Shown here piece by piece: positions 8,689 to 16,174 of a stretch of DNA of 64,000 nt. This DNA comes from Flexivirga endophytica (GTDB lineage Bacteria > Actinomycetota > Actinomycetes > Actinomycetales > Dermatophilaceae), in NCBI RefSeq assembly GCF_014640635.1, contig NZ_BMHI01000001.1:248001-312000 (forward strand), read 5' to 3'. The notes below the pieces were generated by a model, which had not been told where the DNA came from, made no database searches, and saw only the letters and a program-made list of their open reading frames with translations. The position numbers and the translations under genes are program-made. Positions within the stretch are counted from its first letter, which is position 1; each line of letters opens with the position of its first letter.

Positions 8689-9060
8689 CTGGCGGCGAAG
8701 TTCCTCCGGGCGTGGTGGAAGCGGCCCGACCAGGGACATGTCGCCGCGCAGCACGTTGATCAGCTGTGGCAGGGCGTCGAGGGCCGTGTGCCGCCGGACG
8801 GTCCGGAAACCGAGCATCCGGAAGATCCGGCCGTGAGCACCGATTCTGCGCTGGCTGCGCAGCAGCGGACCCGAAGGCCGCCTCCGAGCCAGCACCGCCA
8901 TGCCCATGAAGACCGGCGACGCGAGCACCAGCGCGACGGCGGCGATCAGCCGTTCGAGCACATGGCCCACGCTGACGAGGCATCGACCGACGACCGTTCT
9001 CGGCGACTTGCTTCGAATGCGGCGCAGGTGGGGTGCGGCTGCAGGCTCAGGCATGAACAT
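8644..9060 (-). CDS. Reduced bacterial sugar transferase (undecaprenyl-phosphate sugar phosphotransferase type), probably degenerate
   Basis: 138 aa related to WbaP/exopolysaccharide sugar transferases that attach sugar-1-phosphate to undecaprenyl phosphate. Visible: a membrane segment LERLIAAVALVLASPVFMGM, the R-IGAHGRIFRMLGFRT block, and ALDALPQLINVLRGDMSLVG followed by PLPPRP. The ~40 residues normally between FRT and LDELPQL are missing, and the protein stops at RPGIISLRRAP where family members continue with a W-Q-V-S-G-R motif. It is therefore shortened internally and at the C-terminus, and activity is doubtful. The ATG at 9060 lies inside the end of the upstream 84-aa gene (14-bp overlap), and the 3' end overlaps the HAD gene by 45 bp. 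Confidence 0.6.
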   Translation of the reverse strand: MFMPEPAAAPHLRRIRSKSPRTVVGRCLVSVGHVLERLIAAVALVLASPVFMGMAVLARRRPSGPLLRSQRRIGAHGRIFRMLGFRTVRRHTALDALPQLINVLRGDMSLVGPLPPRPEELRRQLRTRPGIISLRRAP

Positions 9061-9301
9061 GAGGACCGGAATTCGTCGCTCGGCGGGCGCTACGCGGCCG
9101 GGTGGCCACCCACTCGTCATACACGGCCTGCGCCTCCTGCGCTCCGTGGTTGCCGTGCAACCGGTTGATCGAGGCCTGGAGCCAGCGGATGTAGCGGTAC
9201 AGGTCCGGCGCGTCCTGCTTGGAAGCGAGGGCGCGGGTGAGCTCTCGCTGCAGCTGGCGGGGGAGTTCGGCGGCCAAGGTGCCGCGGTCCGGCTGGTCCA
9301 T
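9047..9301 (-). CDS. Small hypothetical protein (84 aa)
   Basis: Starts MDQPDRGTLAAELPRQLQ after AGGAG (minus strand) at good spacing. Mostly helical and charged; contains DLYRYIRWLQASINRLHG and ends in a basic tail. No signal peptide or membrane segment. The coding sequence overlaps the ATG of the reduced sugar transferase, so the two are probably translationally coupled. I do not recognise the family. The helical core with conserved-looking Trp and Tyr suggests a real protein rather than noise. Confidence 0.55.
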   Translation of the reverse strand: MDQPDRGTLAAELPRQLQRELTRALASKQDAPDLYRYIRWLQASINRLHGNHGAQEAQAVYDEWVATRPRSARRATNSGPHVHA

Positions 9302-9504
9302 GAGTGTGCTCCTGTCCGAGAAGTGTTGCCCGTCATCAGGAGAAGACACCTCACCCCCGAATCCGTGACGCGAGGTCCGTGAACCCGTCCCTGACGGGCG
9401 ATCACACCCGCCCGGTCGGCCGTCGCGTCACGTTTCGTGGCCTCGTGCGTCATACCAGGTACAGGGGCCGCGAACGGCGAGCGACAGTGTCAGGAGGACG
9501 GGAC

Positions 9505-9708
9505 GTGACGGATGATGAGCCACGCATCGGGCCGGACCCCGGTTCGGAGGAGTTTCAGACGCTTGCTGCTGCGGTGCGCACGTACAGCCGGCTGGTGGCC
9601 CAGTCCCGGTCCCAGCCGATGAGCATCGATCCGGTGGACCTGCTGCACGCGCTCTCCGACGTGGGCGAGGCGTCCGTCGCGATGGTCCGGAACGCGGGCG
9701 CCGGCTGA
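9505..9708 (+). CDS. Small hypothetical protein (67 aa)
   Basis: GTG start placed by AGGAGG at 9493-9498; the longer upstream frame has no ribosome binding site. The sequence is acidic at the start (TDDEPRIGPDPGSEEF) then helical (TLAAAVRTYSRLVAQSRS; DPVDLLHALSDVGEASVAMV). No membrane segment. Function unknown. A perfect 11-bp inverted repeat follows directly after the stop. It precedes the sigma-factor gene but is separated from it by that hairpin, so co-transcription is uncertain. Confidence 0.55.
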   Translation: MTDDEPRIGPDPGSEEFQTLAAAVRTYSRLVAQSRSQPMSIDPVDLLHALSDVGEASVAMVRNAGAG

Positions 9709-9709
9709 C

Positions 9710-9744
9710 CGGTTGATCGATCTGGCGGCGAGGTCGATCAACCG
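9710..9744 (+). terminator. Perfect 11-bp inverted repeat
   Basis: CGGTTGATCGA (9710-9720) pairs with TCGATCAACCG (9734-9744) around a 13-nt loop, immediately after the 67-aa gene. No T-tract follows. It could end that transcript or be an operator for the sigma-factor gene 100 bp downstream. Confidence 0.45.
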
Positions 9745-9845
9745 GGAGTCGACCGCACGCGGCCGCGTTGTGCGAGAATCTGGGCGCCACCTGGGGAGTT
9801 CGGGCTCCTGATCCGACGGTGGCACCTCCCCGAAGAAGAGACGCG

Positions 9846-11285
9846 ATGACCGTTGCGGCAGAAGCCGATGACACCGACCTGTTGATGGCGGTGCGCGACG
9901 GCGACCCACGAGCGATGGCCGAGTTGTGGTCGCGGCACTATCCCGCGACGCTCGCTGCCGCACGCCGGGTGAGCCGGCAGCCGAAGGACGCCGAAGAGCT
10001 CGCCTCCGACGCCTTCTCGGGAATGCTCCACGCGATCAGCAACGACGGCGGCCCGTCGGCGTCGGTGCGTGGTTACCTGCTCACCTCGGTCCGCAACCAG
10101 GCGGCCAACCGCGCACGGCGCGCGTCGTCGAGCGATGTCCTCACCGACGAGATCACCGACTTCGAGAACGCCGACAGGGATGCCCTCGACCCGGTCGCGC
10201 ACCACGCCGAGCTCGGACTGGTGCGTGAGGCGTTCGCGACGCTGCCGCCGCGGTGGCAGATGGTCCTGTGGCGCACCGCGGTCGACCATGAGAAGAACGC
10301 CGACCTGGCTGAGGAACTGGGCCGGTCACCGAATGCGATCGCCGCACTCGCGCGCCGTGCACGGACCGGTTTCCGGACGGCCTACATCCGGGCACACGGA
10401 TCCACCCACGGCATCGCCCCGGAGTGCGCGCCATACGTCCCGCGACTGGTGGAACTGCTGCCCGAGGCGGACACCGTCGCCGCATCCGACGTGCGCGAGC
10501 ACGTCGAGGACTGCCCCACGTGCGCCCGGCGGCTGGCGGATCTGCGGATCGTCGACGCCGACCTCGGCGGCGCGTTGCTCCCCGCTCTGCTGACACTCGG
10601 TCCGGGTATCGCCTGGGCGACCGCCGGCCATGTCGCGCCCGCCGCCGGAGGTGTCTTCTGGCTCAAATGGGGCAGCGGCGCCGGTCAGTCCCGCAAGCTG
10701 GCGATCGGCGGGGTCGCCACGGCTGTCGTGGTCGCCGGCACCTGCTCCGCCTTCGCGCTCACCCGCACCGGATCGAACCCGCCGCCGCAGGCGGCCACGC
10801 ACTCGGTGAGTCGGAGTTCGCAGGCGCCGTCGAGTGCGGGGTCCGCGCCGGGAGCGGCGGCAGCCGGGTCCGGCAGCGCCGCGGCGGCCAAGAACAGGAA
10901 CAAGAGCACGAGCACGAAGGCGAGTGCGTCGTCCGCGACGACGGCGTCGACCGACTCCACGGCGCCCAGCTCGTCGCGTGATCTACCCTCCTCGGCCGCG
11001 TCCACCACACGATCGGCGCCGCCCGCCGGGACCACCAGCTCACCGGTCAGCCTTCCGTCGTCGACCCGGCCCGGCAGCTCCACCCCGCCGATCGTCGTCA
11101 CGACGCCGCCGGTGCGGACCACCACGCGACCGCCGAGCCACAGCCCGAGTCCGACCCCGACGCGGCCCTCGCCGCCATCGGCGACGCCGACGGTGCGGCC
11201 GAAGCCGACCCGCACCAAGCCCCCGCAGCCGACGCCGCCTCCGCCGGTCTGCCTGCCGCTGCTGTGTTGGCCCTGGAACTGGTGA
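9846..11285 (+). CDS. ECF-like sigma factor fused to a zinc-finger, membrane and Pro/Ser/Thr-rich C-terminal region
   Basis: 479 aa. Residues ~10-170 are sigma-70 region 2 (AELWSRHYPATLAAARRVSR, SDAFSGMLHAI) and region 4 (LPPRWQMVLWRTAVDH, ADLAEELGRSPNAIAALARR). Then comes an anti-sigma-type zinc motif H-VED-C-PT-C (H-x3-C-x2-C), hydrophobic stretch ALLPALLTLGPGIAWATAG, and a transmembrane helix (IGGVATAVVVAGTCSAFAL). The last ~200 residues are low-complexity Ser/Ala then Thr/Pro/Arg-rich and would lie outside the cell. So sigma factor and its own membrane-bound inhibitor appear to be one polypeptide, implying release by proteolysis or conformational change. Start: ATG at 9846 after a purine-rich GAAGAAGAG. 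Target genes unknown. Confidence 0.85.
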   Translation: MTVAAEADDTDLLMAVRDGDPRAMAELWSRHYPATLAAARRVSRQPKDAEELASDAFSGMLHAISNDGGPSASVRGYLLTSVRNQAANRARRASSSDVLTDEITDFENADRDALDPVAHHAELGLVREAFATLPPRWQMVLWRTAVDHEKNADLAEELGRSPNAIAALARRARTGFRTAYIRAHGSTHGIAPECAPYVPRLVELLPEADTVAASDVREHVEDCPTCARRLADLRIVDADLGGALLPALLTLGPGIAWATAGHVAPAAGGVFWLKWGSGAGQSRKLAIGGVATAVVVAGTCSAFALTRTGSNPPPQAATHSVSRSSQAPSSAGSAPGAAAAGSGSAAAAKNRNKSTSTKASASSATTASTDSTAPSSSRDLPSSAASTTRSAPPAGTTSSPVSLPSSTRPGSSTPPIVVTTPPVRTTTRPPSHSPSPTPTRPSPPSATPTVRPKPTRTKPPQPTPPPPVCLPLLCWPWNW

Positions 11286-11375
11286 GTCGCGCCGGTGTGG
11301 TCAGCCACGCCCTCAGCCGTCCGTATGGCGAGACGCCGGTGTCACGCCTCGGATGAGTGGTGGCAAGCTGTGCCC

Positions 11376-11426
11376 GTGGCACTCTTCGTGACCGCGGTTA
11401 CCACCGCATCGGTCATTATCAGCTAG
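11376..11426 (+). CDS. Leader peptide of the cimA attenuator (16 aa)
   Basis: GTG mini-ORF encoding MALFVTAVTTASVIIS, dense in Thr, Val and Ile codons, directly upstream of two consecutive hairpins ending in a T6 run. This is the arrangement of thr/ilv-type attenuators. It precedes the citramalate synthase gene, an entry point to isoleucine synthesis. Ribosomes stalling at the Val-Ile-Ile codons would be expected to favour read-through. No Shine-Dalgarno is obvious; leaderless translation is possible. Confidence 0.7.
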   Translation: MALFVTAVTTASVIIS

Positions 11427-11478
11427 CGCGTCGGACCCGGTCCGACGCGCAACCTCCCGTTACCCCGGGAGGTTTTTT
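11426..11478 (+). terminator. Two-hairpin attenuator with intrinsic terminator upstream of cimA
   Basis: First stem: GCGCGTCGGA (11426-11435) with TCCGACGCGC (11441-11450), 10 bp, 5-nt loop, beginning at the leader stop codon. Second stem: AACCTCCCG (11451-11459) with CGGGAGGTT (11466-11474), followed by TTTTTT at 11473-11478, a textbook Rho-independent terminator. Together with the leader peptide it forms a likely transcription attenuator. cimA starts about 150 bp downstream. Confidence 0.8.
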
Positions 11479-11550
11479 CGTGTCCGGGCCACCCACACCC
11501 GGCGCGAGCGGAGGACCGGCCCGCCGCGGCCACGTTCCACACCACGCATA

Positions 11551-11606
11551 GTCACCCCACGAAGTTCCCCCCCCGCAGCCTCCGATACTTCGCGAGGACC
11601 CCGACC
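11551..11606 (-). repeat. Dispersed intergenic repeat, inverted copy of the element at 15220-15339
   Basis: On the minus strand this reads GGTCGGGGTCCTCGCGAAGTATCGG...AACTTCGTGGGGTGAC. It matches the composite unit before the fumarylacetoacetase gene (tcggggcccccgcgaagtat...aacttcgtggggtgac) over its whole length with few differences. It lies between the cimA attenuator and the cimA start codon, so it is part of the cimA leader transcript. Confidence 0.7.
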
Positions 11607-11629
11607 AGCCCGCCTCGAAAGGCGCAACG

Positions 11630-13216
11630 ATGACCGACTTCCACGTCTACGACACGACCCTGCGGGACGGCGCCCAGCAGGAGGGTCTGAACCTGTCGGT
11701 GGCCGACAAGTTGGCGATTGCGGCCTACTTGGACGAGTTGGGTGTGGGCTTCATCGAAGGCGGTTGGCCGGGCGCGAACCCCAAGGACACCGAGTTCTTC
11801 GCCCGCGCCCGCACCGAGTTGCACCTGCAGAACGCCACGCTGGCTGCCTTCGGGTCGACCCGCCGGGCACATGCTGTGGCGGCCGACGATCCGCAGGTGC
11901 GTGCGCTGCTGGATGCGCAGACCGATGTCGTCACGCTGGTCGCGAAGTCGCACTCCCGGCACGTCACCGAAGCCCTGCACACCACGCTGGACGAGAACCT
12001 GGCGATGGTCTCGGACACTGTGAGTTTCCTTGTCCGAGAGGGTCGTTCGGTCTTTCTGGATGCGGAGCACTTCTTCGACGGCTATCGCACCGACCCGGCA
12101 TACGCACTGGAGGTCGTGCGGATCGCCGCCGAGGCCGGTGCCTCGGTGATCGCGCTGTGCGACACCAACGGCGGCATGCTGCCGCCTCAGGTGACCGATG
12201 TCGTCGGCGACGTGCTGACCTGCACCCAGGCTCGGCTCGGCATCCACTGCCACAACGACACCGGCTGCGCGGTCGCCAACTCGCTGGCCGCGGTGCAGGC
12301 CGGCGCCGACCACGTGCAGGGCACCATCAACGGGTATGGCGAGCGCACCGGCAACGCCGACCTGGTGACCGTCGTCAGCAACCTGCAGTTGAAGCTGGGC
12401 CAGCAGGTCGTCGCACCGGAGCGTCTCGGCCGCGCCCTGCACCTCAGCCATGCCATCAGCGAGGTCACCAACGTCGTGCCCTACGGGCGTCAGCCGTATG
12501 TCGGGGCGAGTGCTTTCGCGCACAAGGCCGGCCTGCACGCGTCCGCACTCAAGGTGGATCCCGACCTCTACCAGCACACCGACCCGGCGCTGGTCGGCAA
12601 CTCCATGCGCACCCTCGTGTCCGACATGGCCGGCCGGGCGAGCATCGAGCTGAAGGCCAAGGAGCTCGGGTACGACCTGACGCACGACCCGCAACTGGCC
12701 GCTCGCACCGTCAAGCGGGTCAAGGAGCTGGAGCAGCAGGGCTGGACCTTCGACGCGGCCGACGCGTCCTTCGAACTGCTCCTGCGCGAGGAGGTCACGG
12801 GCGAACCGCTCAGCTACTTCGACGCCGAGTCGTGGCGGGTCATCATGGACTCCACGGGCGGCAGCGAGCCCTCCCTGTCAGAAGCGACCGTCAAACTGTC
12901 CGCCGCCGGCAAGCGCACCGTCGCCACCGGCGAGGGCAACGGCCCGGTCAACGCCCTGGACCACGCGTTGCGCCAAGCGCTCGCCGACGCCTACCCGGAG
13001 CTGGCGGCCTTCGAGCTGATCGACTTCCGGGTGCGCATCCTGGACGCCTCGCACGGCACCGACGCCACGACGCGGGTGCTGATCGAGACCAGCGACGAGA
13101 ACGGCAGCTGGCAGACCCTCGGCGTGGCACCGAACATCGTGCACGCCAGCTGGGTCGCGCTGGTCGACTCGTTCACCTACGGACTGCTCAAGCGCGGCGT
13201 CGAGCCTCGAAAGTGA
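11630..13216 (+). CDS. cimA: (R)-citramalate synthase
   Basis: Condenses pyruvate and acetyl-CoA to citramalate, starting the threonine-independent route to 2-oxobutyrate and isoleucine. 528 aa, the normal length of the CimA/LeuA2 family. N-terminal HMGL-like TIM barrel: YDTTLRDGAQQEG at the start, HFFDGYR, catalytic/metal segment IHCHNDTGCAVANS and GYGERTGNADL. A linker and the LeuA-type allosteric domain fill the C-terminal ~130 residues (GPVNALDHALRQAL, GTDATTRVLIE). The ATG follows a GAAAGG. Expression is probably attenuated by the leader at 11376-11478. Final member of the leuB-ilvE-cimA set. Confidence 0.93.
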   Translation: MTDFHVYDTTLRDGAQQEGLNLSVADKLAIAAYLDELGVGFIEGGWPGANPKDTEFFARARTELHLQNATLAAFGSTRRAHAVAADDPQVRALLDAQTDVVTLVAKSHSRHVTEALHTTLDENLAMVSDTVSFLVREGRSVFLDAEHFFDGYRTDPAYALEVVRIAAEAGASVIALCDTNGGMLPPQVTDVVGDVLTCTQARLGIHCHNDTGCAVANSLAAVQAGADHVQGTINGYGERTGNADLVTVVSNLQLKLGQQVVAPERLGRALHLSHAISEVTNVVPYGRQPYVGASAFAHKAGLHASALKVDPDLYQHTDPALVGNSMRTLVSDMAGRASIELKAKELGYDLTHDPQLAARTVKRVKELEQQGWTFDAADASFELLLREEVTGEPLSYFDAESWRVIMDSTGGSEPSLSEATVKLSAAGKRTVATGEGNGPVNALDHALRQALADAYPELAAFELIDFRVRILDASHGTDATTRVLIETSDENGSWQTLGVAPNIVHASWVALVDSFTYGLLKRGVEPRK

Positions 13217-13312
13217 TGCCGAGAGGACAGGCAACGATCGAGAGGACAGGCGATTCGGTCCGAAATCGGCCCAATCGCCTGTCCTTTCAATGCATCGCCT
13301 GTCCTGTCGGCG
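13217..13312. repeat. Nested palindromic repeat element, copy A
   Basis: Outer arms GCCGAGAGGACAGGC (13218-13232) and GCCTGTCCTGTCGGC (13297-13311) and inner arms around AGAGGACAGGCGATT (13241-13255) and AATCGCCTGTCCTTT (13273-13287) make a ~95-bp near-perfect palindrome with two copies of the unit on each side. It sits between two convergent genes and contains the stop codon of the glycosylase-like gene. Same architecture and related units as 22618-22706 and 48363-48458. It could act as a bidirectional terminator or be a mobile REP/MITE-like unit. Confidence 0.75.
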
Positions 13313-14174
13313 AAGGGGGCGGCGAGAGCAAGTCGTCGCAGACGGCGATCAGGCGACGGCGCAGCTCTTGGCCGCGGGCGGCGAATTCCTTTTGCCGGCG
13401 GACGTATTCGGCCTTGCCCTCGGGTGTTTCGATGCGCACCGGTTGGTATCCCAGCTCACTCAGGTCGTATGGCGAGGCCTCCATGTCGAGCACCCGCACG
13501 TCGCGAGCCAGCTCGAAGCACTCCAGCACCAGATCACTGGGGATCGCCGGCGTCAGCTTGTAGGCCCACTTGTAGAGGTCCATCCCGGCGTGCAGGCAAC
13601 CAGGTTGCTCCAGGGCGACCTGCCGCTCACGGGTCGGCTGCACGGTGTTGCGCGGTCGGGCGTCCTCGGTGAAGAAGCGGAAGGCGTCGTAGTGCGAGCA
13701 GCGCACCGTATGGCGCTCGACGACCTCGTCGGTGCCGGCGCTGCCCAGCCGCAACGGCCAGTCCTCGTGACGTATGTCGCCGGACCGGTAGACCATCGCC
13801 CACTCGTGCAGCCCGAAACAGCCCAGGGCCGGTGCGCGTCCCTCGGTCGCGGACAGCAGCGAACTGATGAAGCGCACGGTCGAGCCACGCTTGGCGAGGA
13901 ACTGCGGCAGGTCGACCTCCGCGGCGCCGTCGACCTGCCGGTGCAGCGGCCAGCTCGCCCGGTCGCCGGCGTCCTCGAGCGCGACCCCGACACCGGGATG
14001 CCAGCGCCGCAACCGGCTGGGACGGTGGGAGTAGTAGGTGAAGAGGAAGTCCTCGACCGGATGAGCGCGCCCACCCCGGCGGCGCTGCCGATGCGCGGCC
14101 GTCAACTCGTCGACCCGGTGCTCGTGCGCTGCGGCGAGAGGGGCCCAGGCGGCATACGGGAGACGGGTCGACAT
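13287..14174 (-). CDS. Conserved actinobacterial protein (often labelled 3-methyladenine DNA glycosylase-like)
   Basis: 295 aa, starting MSTRLPYAAWAPLAAAHEHR. Characteristic blocks are HPVEDFLFTYYSHRPSRLRR, CFGLHEWAMVYR, CSHYDAFRFFTEDARPRNT and GCLHAGMDLYKWAYKL. These are recalled from a family that databases label 3-methyladenine DNA glycosylase, but I see no helix-hairpin-helix or other known glycosylase signature, so the activity is unproven. No signal peptide. The C-terminal codons (PSPTGQAMH) are encoded by the right arm of palindromic element A, so the repeat forms the gene's end. Probably monocistronic. Confidence 0.75.
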   Translation of the reverse strand: MSTRLPYAAWAPLAAAHEHRVDELTAAHRQRRRGGRAHPVEDFLFTYYSHRPSRLRRWHPGVGVALEDAGDRASWPLHRQVDGAAEVDLPQFLAKRGSTVRFISSLLSATEGRAPALGCFGLHEWAMVYRSGDIRHEDWPLRLGSAGTDEVVERHTVRCSHYDAFRFFTEDARPRNTVQPTRERQVALEQPGCLHAGMDLYKWAYKLTPAIPSDLVLECFELARDVRVLDMEASPYDLSELGYQPVRIETPEGKAEYVRRQKEFAARGQELRRRLIAVCDDLLSPPPSPTGQAMH

Positions 14175-14298
14175 CTACTCGAGTTTATCTTTCGCGAAGT
14201 CGGTGGTCCGGGTCGCTTCCGTCGTTACAGTGAATCTGCTCAGGCCGTACCGAGGCTCATGCTGCCTCCTGTGTCTGTATCGAAAAGGAGCCACCCCC

Positions 14299-15180
14299 AT
14301 GCGCCGTCAGCTCTCCGTTGTCGCGGCCGTCGGCATCGCCGCGGCAACCGTCTCGCTTCCGATGACCGCAGCTGACGCCTCGCCGACGCGGACGACGACG
14401 GTCGTGCGGGCCGCGACGACGACCGCCCCGCAGTGGTACCTCGCGCTCGGCGACTCGCTCGCCGCCGGGTACCAGCCCGGCAAGGGCGATGACAAGACCG
14501 GCGGGTATGTCGGTGGGGCACTGCAGATGCTCAAGCTGCAGAACCCCAACATCGGACTGACCAACTACGCGTGCTCGGGGGAGGACACCAAGACCTTCAC
14601 CAGCGGCGCGATCTGCGGCGGCAACGACCCGGCGAAGAGCCAGCAGGCCAAGGCGCTGGCCTTCCTCAAGGCGCACGCCAACACCCGGGGCGTCATCACG
14701 ATCGACTTGGGAGCCAACGACATACAGCGTTGTGTCAAGGGCACCAACATCGACTTCGCCTGCCTCCAGGGCGGCCTGACGGACGTCGCGACCAAGCTGC
14801 CGGCGATCCTCCAGACACTGCACAAGGCCGCGCCCAACTCCAAGATCGTGGTCCTCAACTACTACAACCCGTTCCTGGCCGCCTACCTGCTCGGCACGCA
14901 GGGCCAGCAGATCGCCAAGGCGTCCGAGGGGTTGGCGACGACGTTCAACGGCGAGATCGCCACAGCGGCCAAGACGATCAACGCACCGGTCGCCGACATC
15001 GCCAAGGCCTTCCTCAGCGATGCCGACACCCCGATGGTCACCACCTCGTTCGGGAAGGTGCCGACCAACGTCGCGCGCATCTGCACCTGGACGTGGATGT
15101 GCAGCATGCAGAACATCCACGCCAACGACGCCGGTTACACGTTGATGTGGTGGACGCTGGCTCCCCACCTCAAGCCGTGA
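14299..15180 (+). CDS. Secreted SGNH/GDSL-type lipase or esterase
   Basis: 293 aa. Start fixed by AAAAGGAG at 14283-14290. Residues 1-28 are a Sec signal peptide (basic MRR, hydrophobic core, AxA-like ADA cleavage). Block I YLALGDSLAAGYQ carries the nucleophile Ser; block III is LGANDIQRC; the C-terminal block V appears as QNIHANDAGY with the His in place. The position three residues before that His, usually Asp, is Gln, so the enzyme may work with a dyad or use another acid. Six Cys suggest disulfides in the exported protein. Likely hydrolyses lipid or acyl esters outside the cell. Confidence 0.88.
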   Translation: MRRQLSVVAAVGIAAATVSLPMTAADASPTRTTTVVRAATTTAPQWYLALGDSLAAGYQPGKGDDKTGGYVGGALQMLKLQNPNIGLTNYACSGEDTKTFTSGAICGGNDPAKSQQAKALAFLKAHANTRGVITIDLGANDIQRCVKGTNIDFACLQGGLTDVATKLPAILQTLHKAAPNSKIVVLNYYNPFLAAYLLGTQGQQIAKASEGLATTFNGEIATAAKTINAPVADIAKAFLSDADTPMVTTSFGKVPTNVARICTWTWMCSMQNIHANDAGYTLMWWTLAPHLKP

Positions 15181-15219
15181 GCGGAAACCCGAACGACACG
15201 ATCGACTGTGCGGTCGGAG

Positions 15220-15339
15220 TCGGGGTCCCCGCGAAGTATTCGGGGGAGCGGGTCGGGGCCCCCGCGAAGTATCGGGGGAGCGAAGCGGAGGAGAACTTCG
15301 TGGGGTGACGAAGCGGAGGAGAAACTTCGTGGGGTGACT
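15220..15339 (+). repeat. Two tandem direct repeats (composite repeat element)
   Basis: TCGGGGTCCCCGCGAAGTAT...GGGGGAGCG occurs at 15220-15250 and again at 15253-15282. It is followed by AAGCGGAGGAGAACTTCGTG...TGAC at 15283-15310 and again at 15311-15339. A single composite copy lies in inverted orientation at 11551-11606. The block fills the space between the SGNH hydrolase and the fumarylacetoacetase gene and ends 13 bp before the latter's GTG, so it must carry or tolerate that promoter. Confidence 0.75.
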
Positions 15340-15352
15340 ATAGGGTGACTCG

Positions 15353-16135
15353 GTGCGCATCGCGAGATACACCACTGGTGAGGACCCGACGTTCGGACTG
15401 GTCGACGGAGCAGGCGAGAAGATCGCCGAGATCTCCGGCGACCCGCTCTACACGAAGATCCAGCTGACCGGCGTGACGACGACCGTCGACGAGGTCCGGT
15501 TGCTGTCACCGGTGATCCCACGCTCGAAGGTCATCGGGATCGGCCGCAACTACGCCGAGCACGCGGCGGAGCTGGGTCACGACGTGCCGGCGGAGCCGCT
15601 GATGTTCCTGATCCCCAACACCGCCGTCGCCGGGCCCGGCGACCCGGTCGTGATGCCGCCGCAGTCCGAACGCGTCGACTACGAGGGCGAACTCGCGGTC
15701 ATCATCGGCCGCATGTGCAAGGACATCGAGCCGGACGAAGCACGGTCGGTGATCTTCGGCTACACCTGCGCCAACGACGTCACCGCACGGGATCTGCAGA
15801 AGTCCGACGGTCAGTGGTCGCGTGCCAAGGGCTTCGACACCTTCTGCCCGCTCGGTCCGTGGATCGAGACCGACCTCGACCCGACGCAGCAACACGTTGT
15901 CACCCGGCTCGACGGCGAGACGGTGCAGGACGGCACCAGCGCCGACATGATCTTCGACGTCGCGACCCTGGTGTCCTACGTGTCCAAGGCGTTCACCCTG
16001 TTGCCGGGTGACGTCATACTCACCGGCACTCCGGAAGGTGTTGGTCCGGTGCAACCCGGCCAGCGGGTGTCCGTCGAGATCGGCGATATCGGCGTCCTGG
16101 ACAACCCGTTCGTCCGGCACGGGGCCGAGGACTGA
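15353..16135 (+). CDS. Fumarylacetoacetate hydrolase-family protein
   Basis: 260 aa, GTG start. FAH-type fold that cleaves or decarboxylates/tautomerises 2-oxo acids such as acylpyruvates or oxaloacetate with Mg2+. Motifs: VIGIGRNYAEHAAELG, metal ligands in DYEGELAVIIGR, YTCANDVTARDLQ, KGFDTFCPLGPWI, and LTGTPEGVGPVQPGQ near the end. In many actinobacteria this gene follows leuB-ilvE-cimA, as here, though a glycosylase-like gene and a hydrolase are inserted. The precise substrate cannot be assigned. Confidence 0.9.
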   Translation: MRIARYTTGEDPTFGLVDGAGEKIAEISGDPLYTKIQLTGVTTTVDEVRLLSPVIPRSKVIGIGRNYAEHAAELGHDVPAEPLMFLIPNTAVAGPGDPVVMPPQSERVDYEGELAVIIGRMCKDIEPDEARSVIFGYTCANDVTARDLQKSDGQWSRAKGFDTFCPLGPWIETDLDPTQQHVVTRLDGETVQDGTSADMIFDVATLVSYVSKAFTLLPGDVILTGTPEGVGPVQPGQRVSVEIGDIGVLDNPFVRHGAED

Positions 16136-16174
16136 GCTCGCGCTCCGGTGTGACGAGTTCGACTCTTGAACCGG

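Noticed and set aside
9735-9845. Upstream in-frame start for the sigma factor at 9768
   Set aside because: The added residues are unlike region 1.1 or 2 and lack a ribosome binding site; ATG 9846 fits the domain start.
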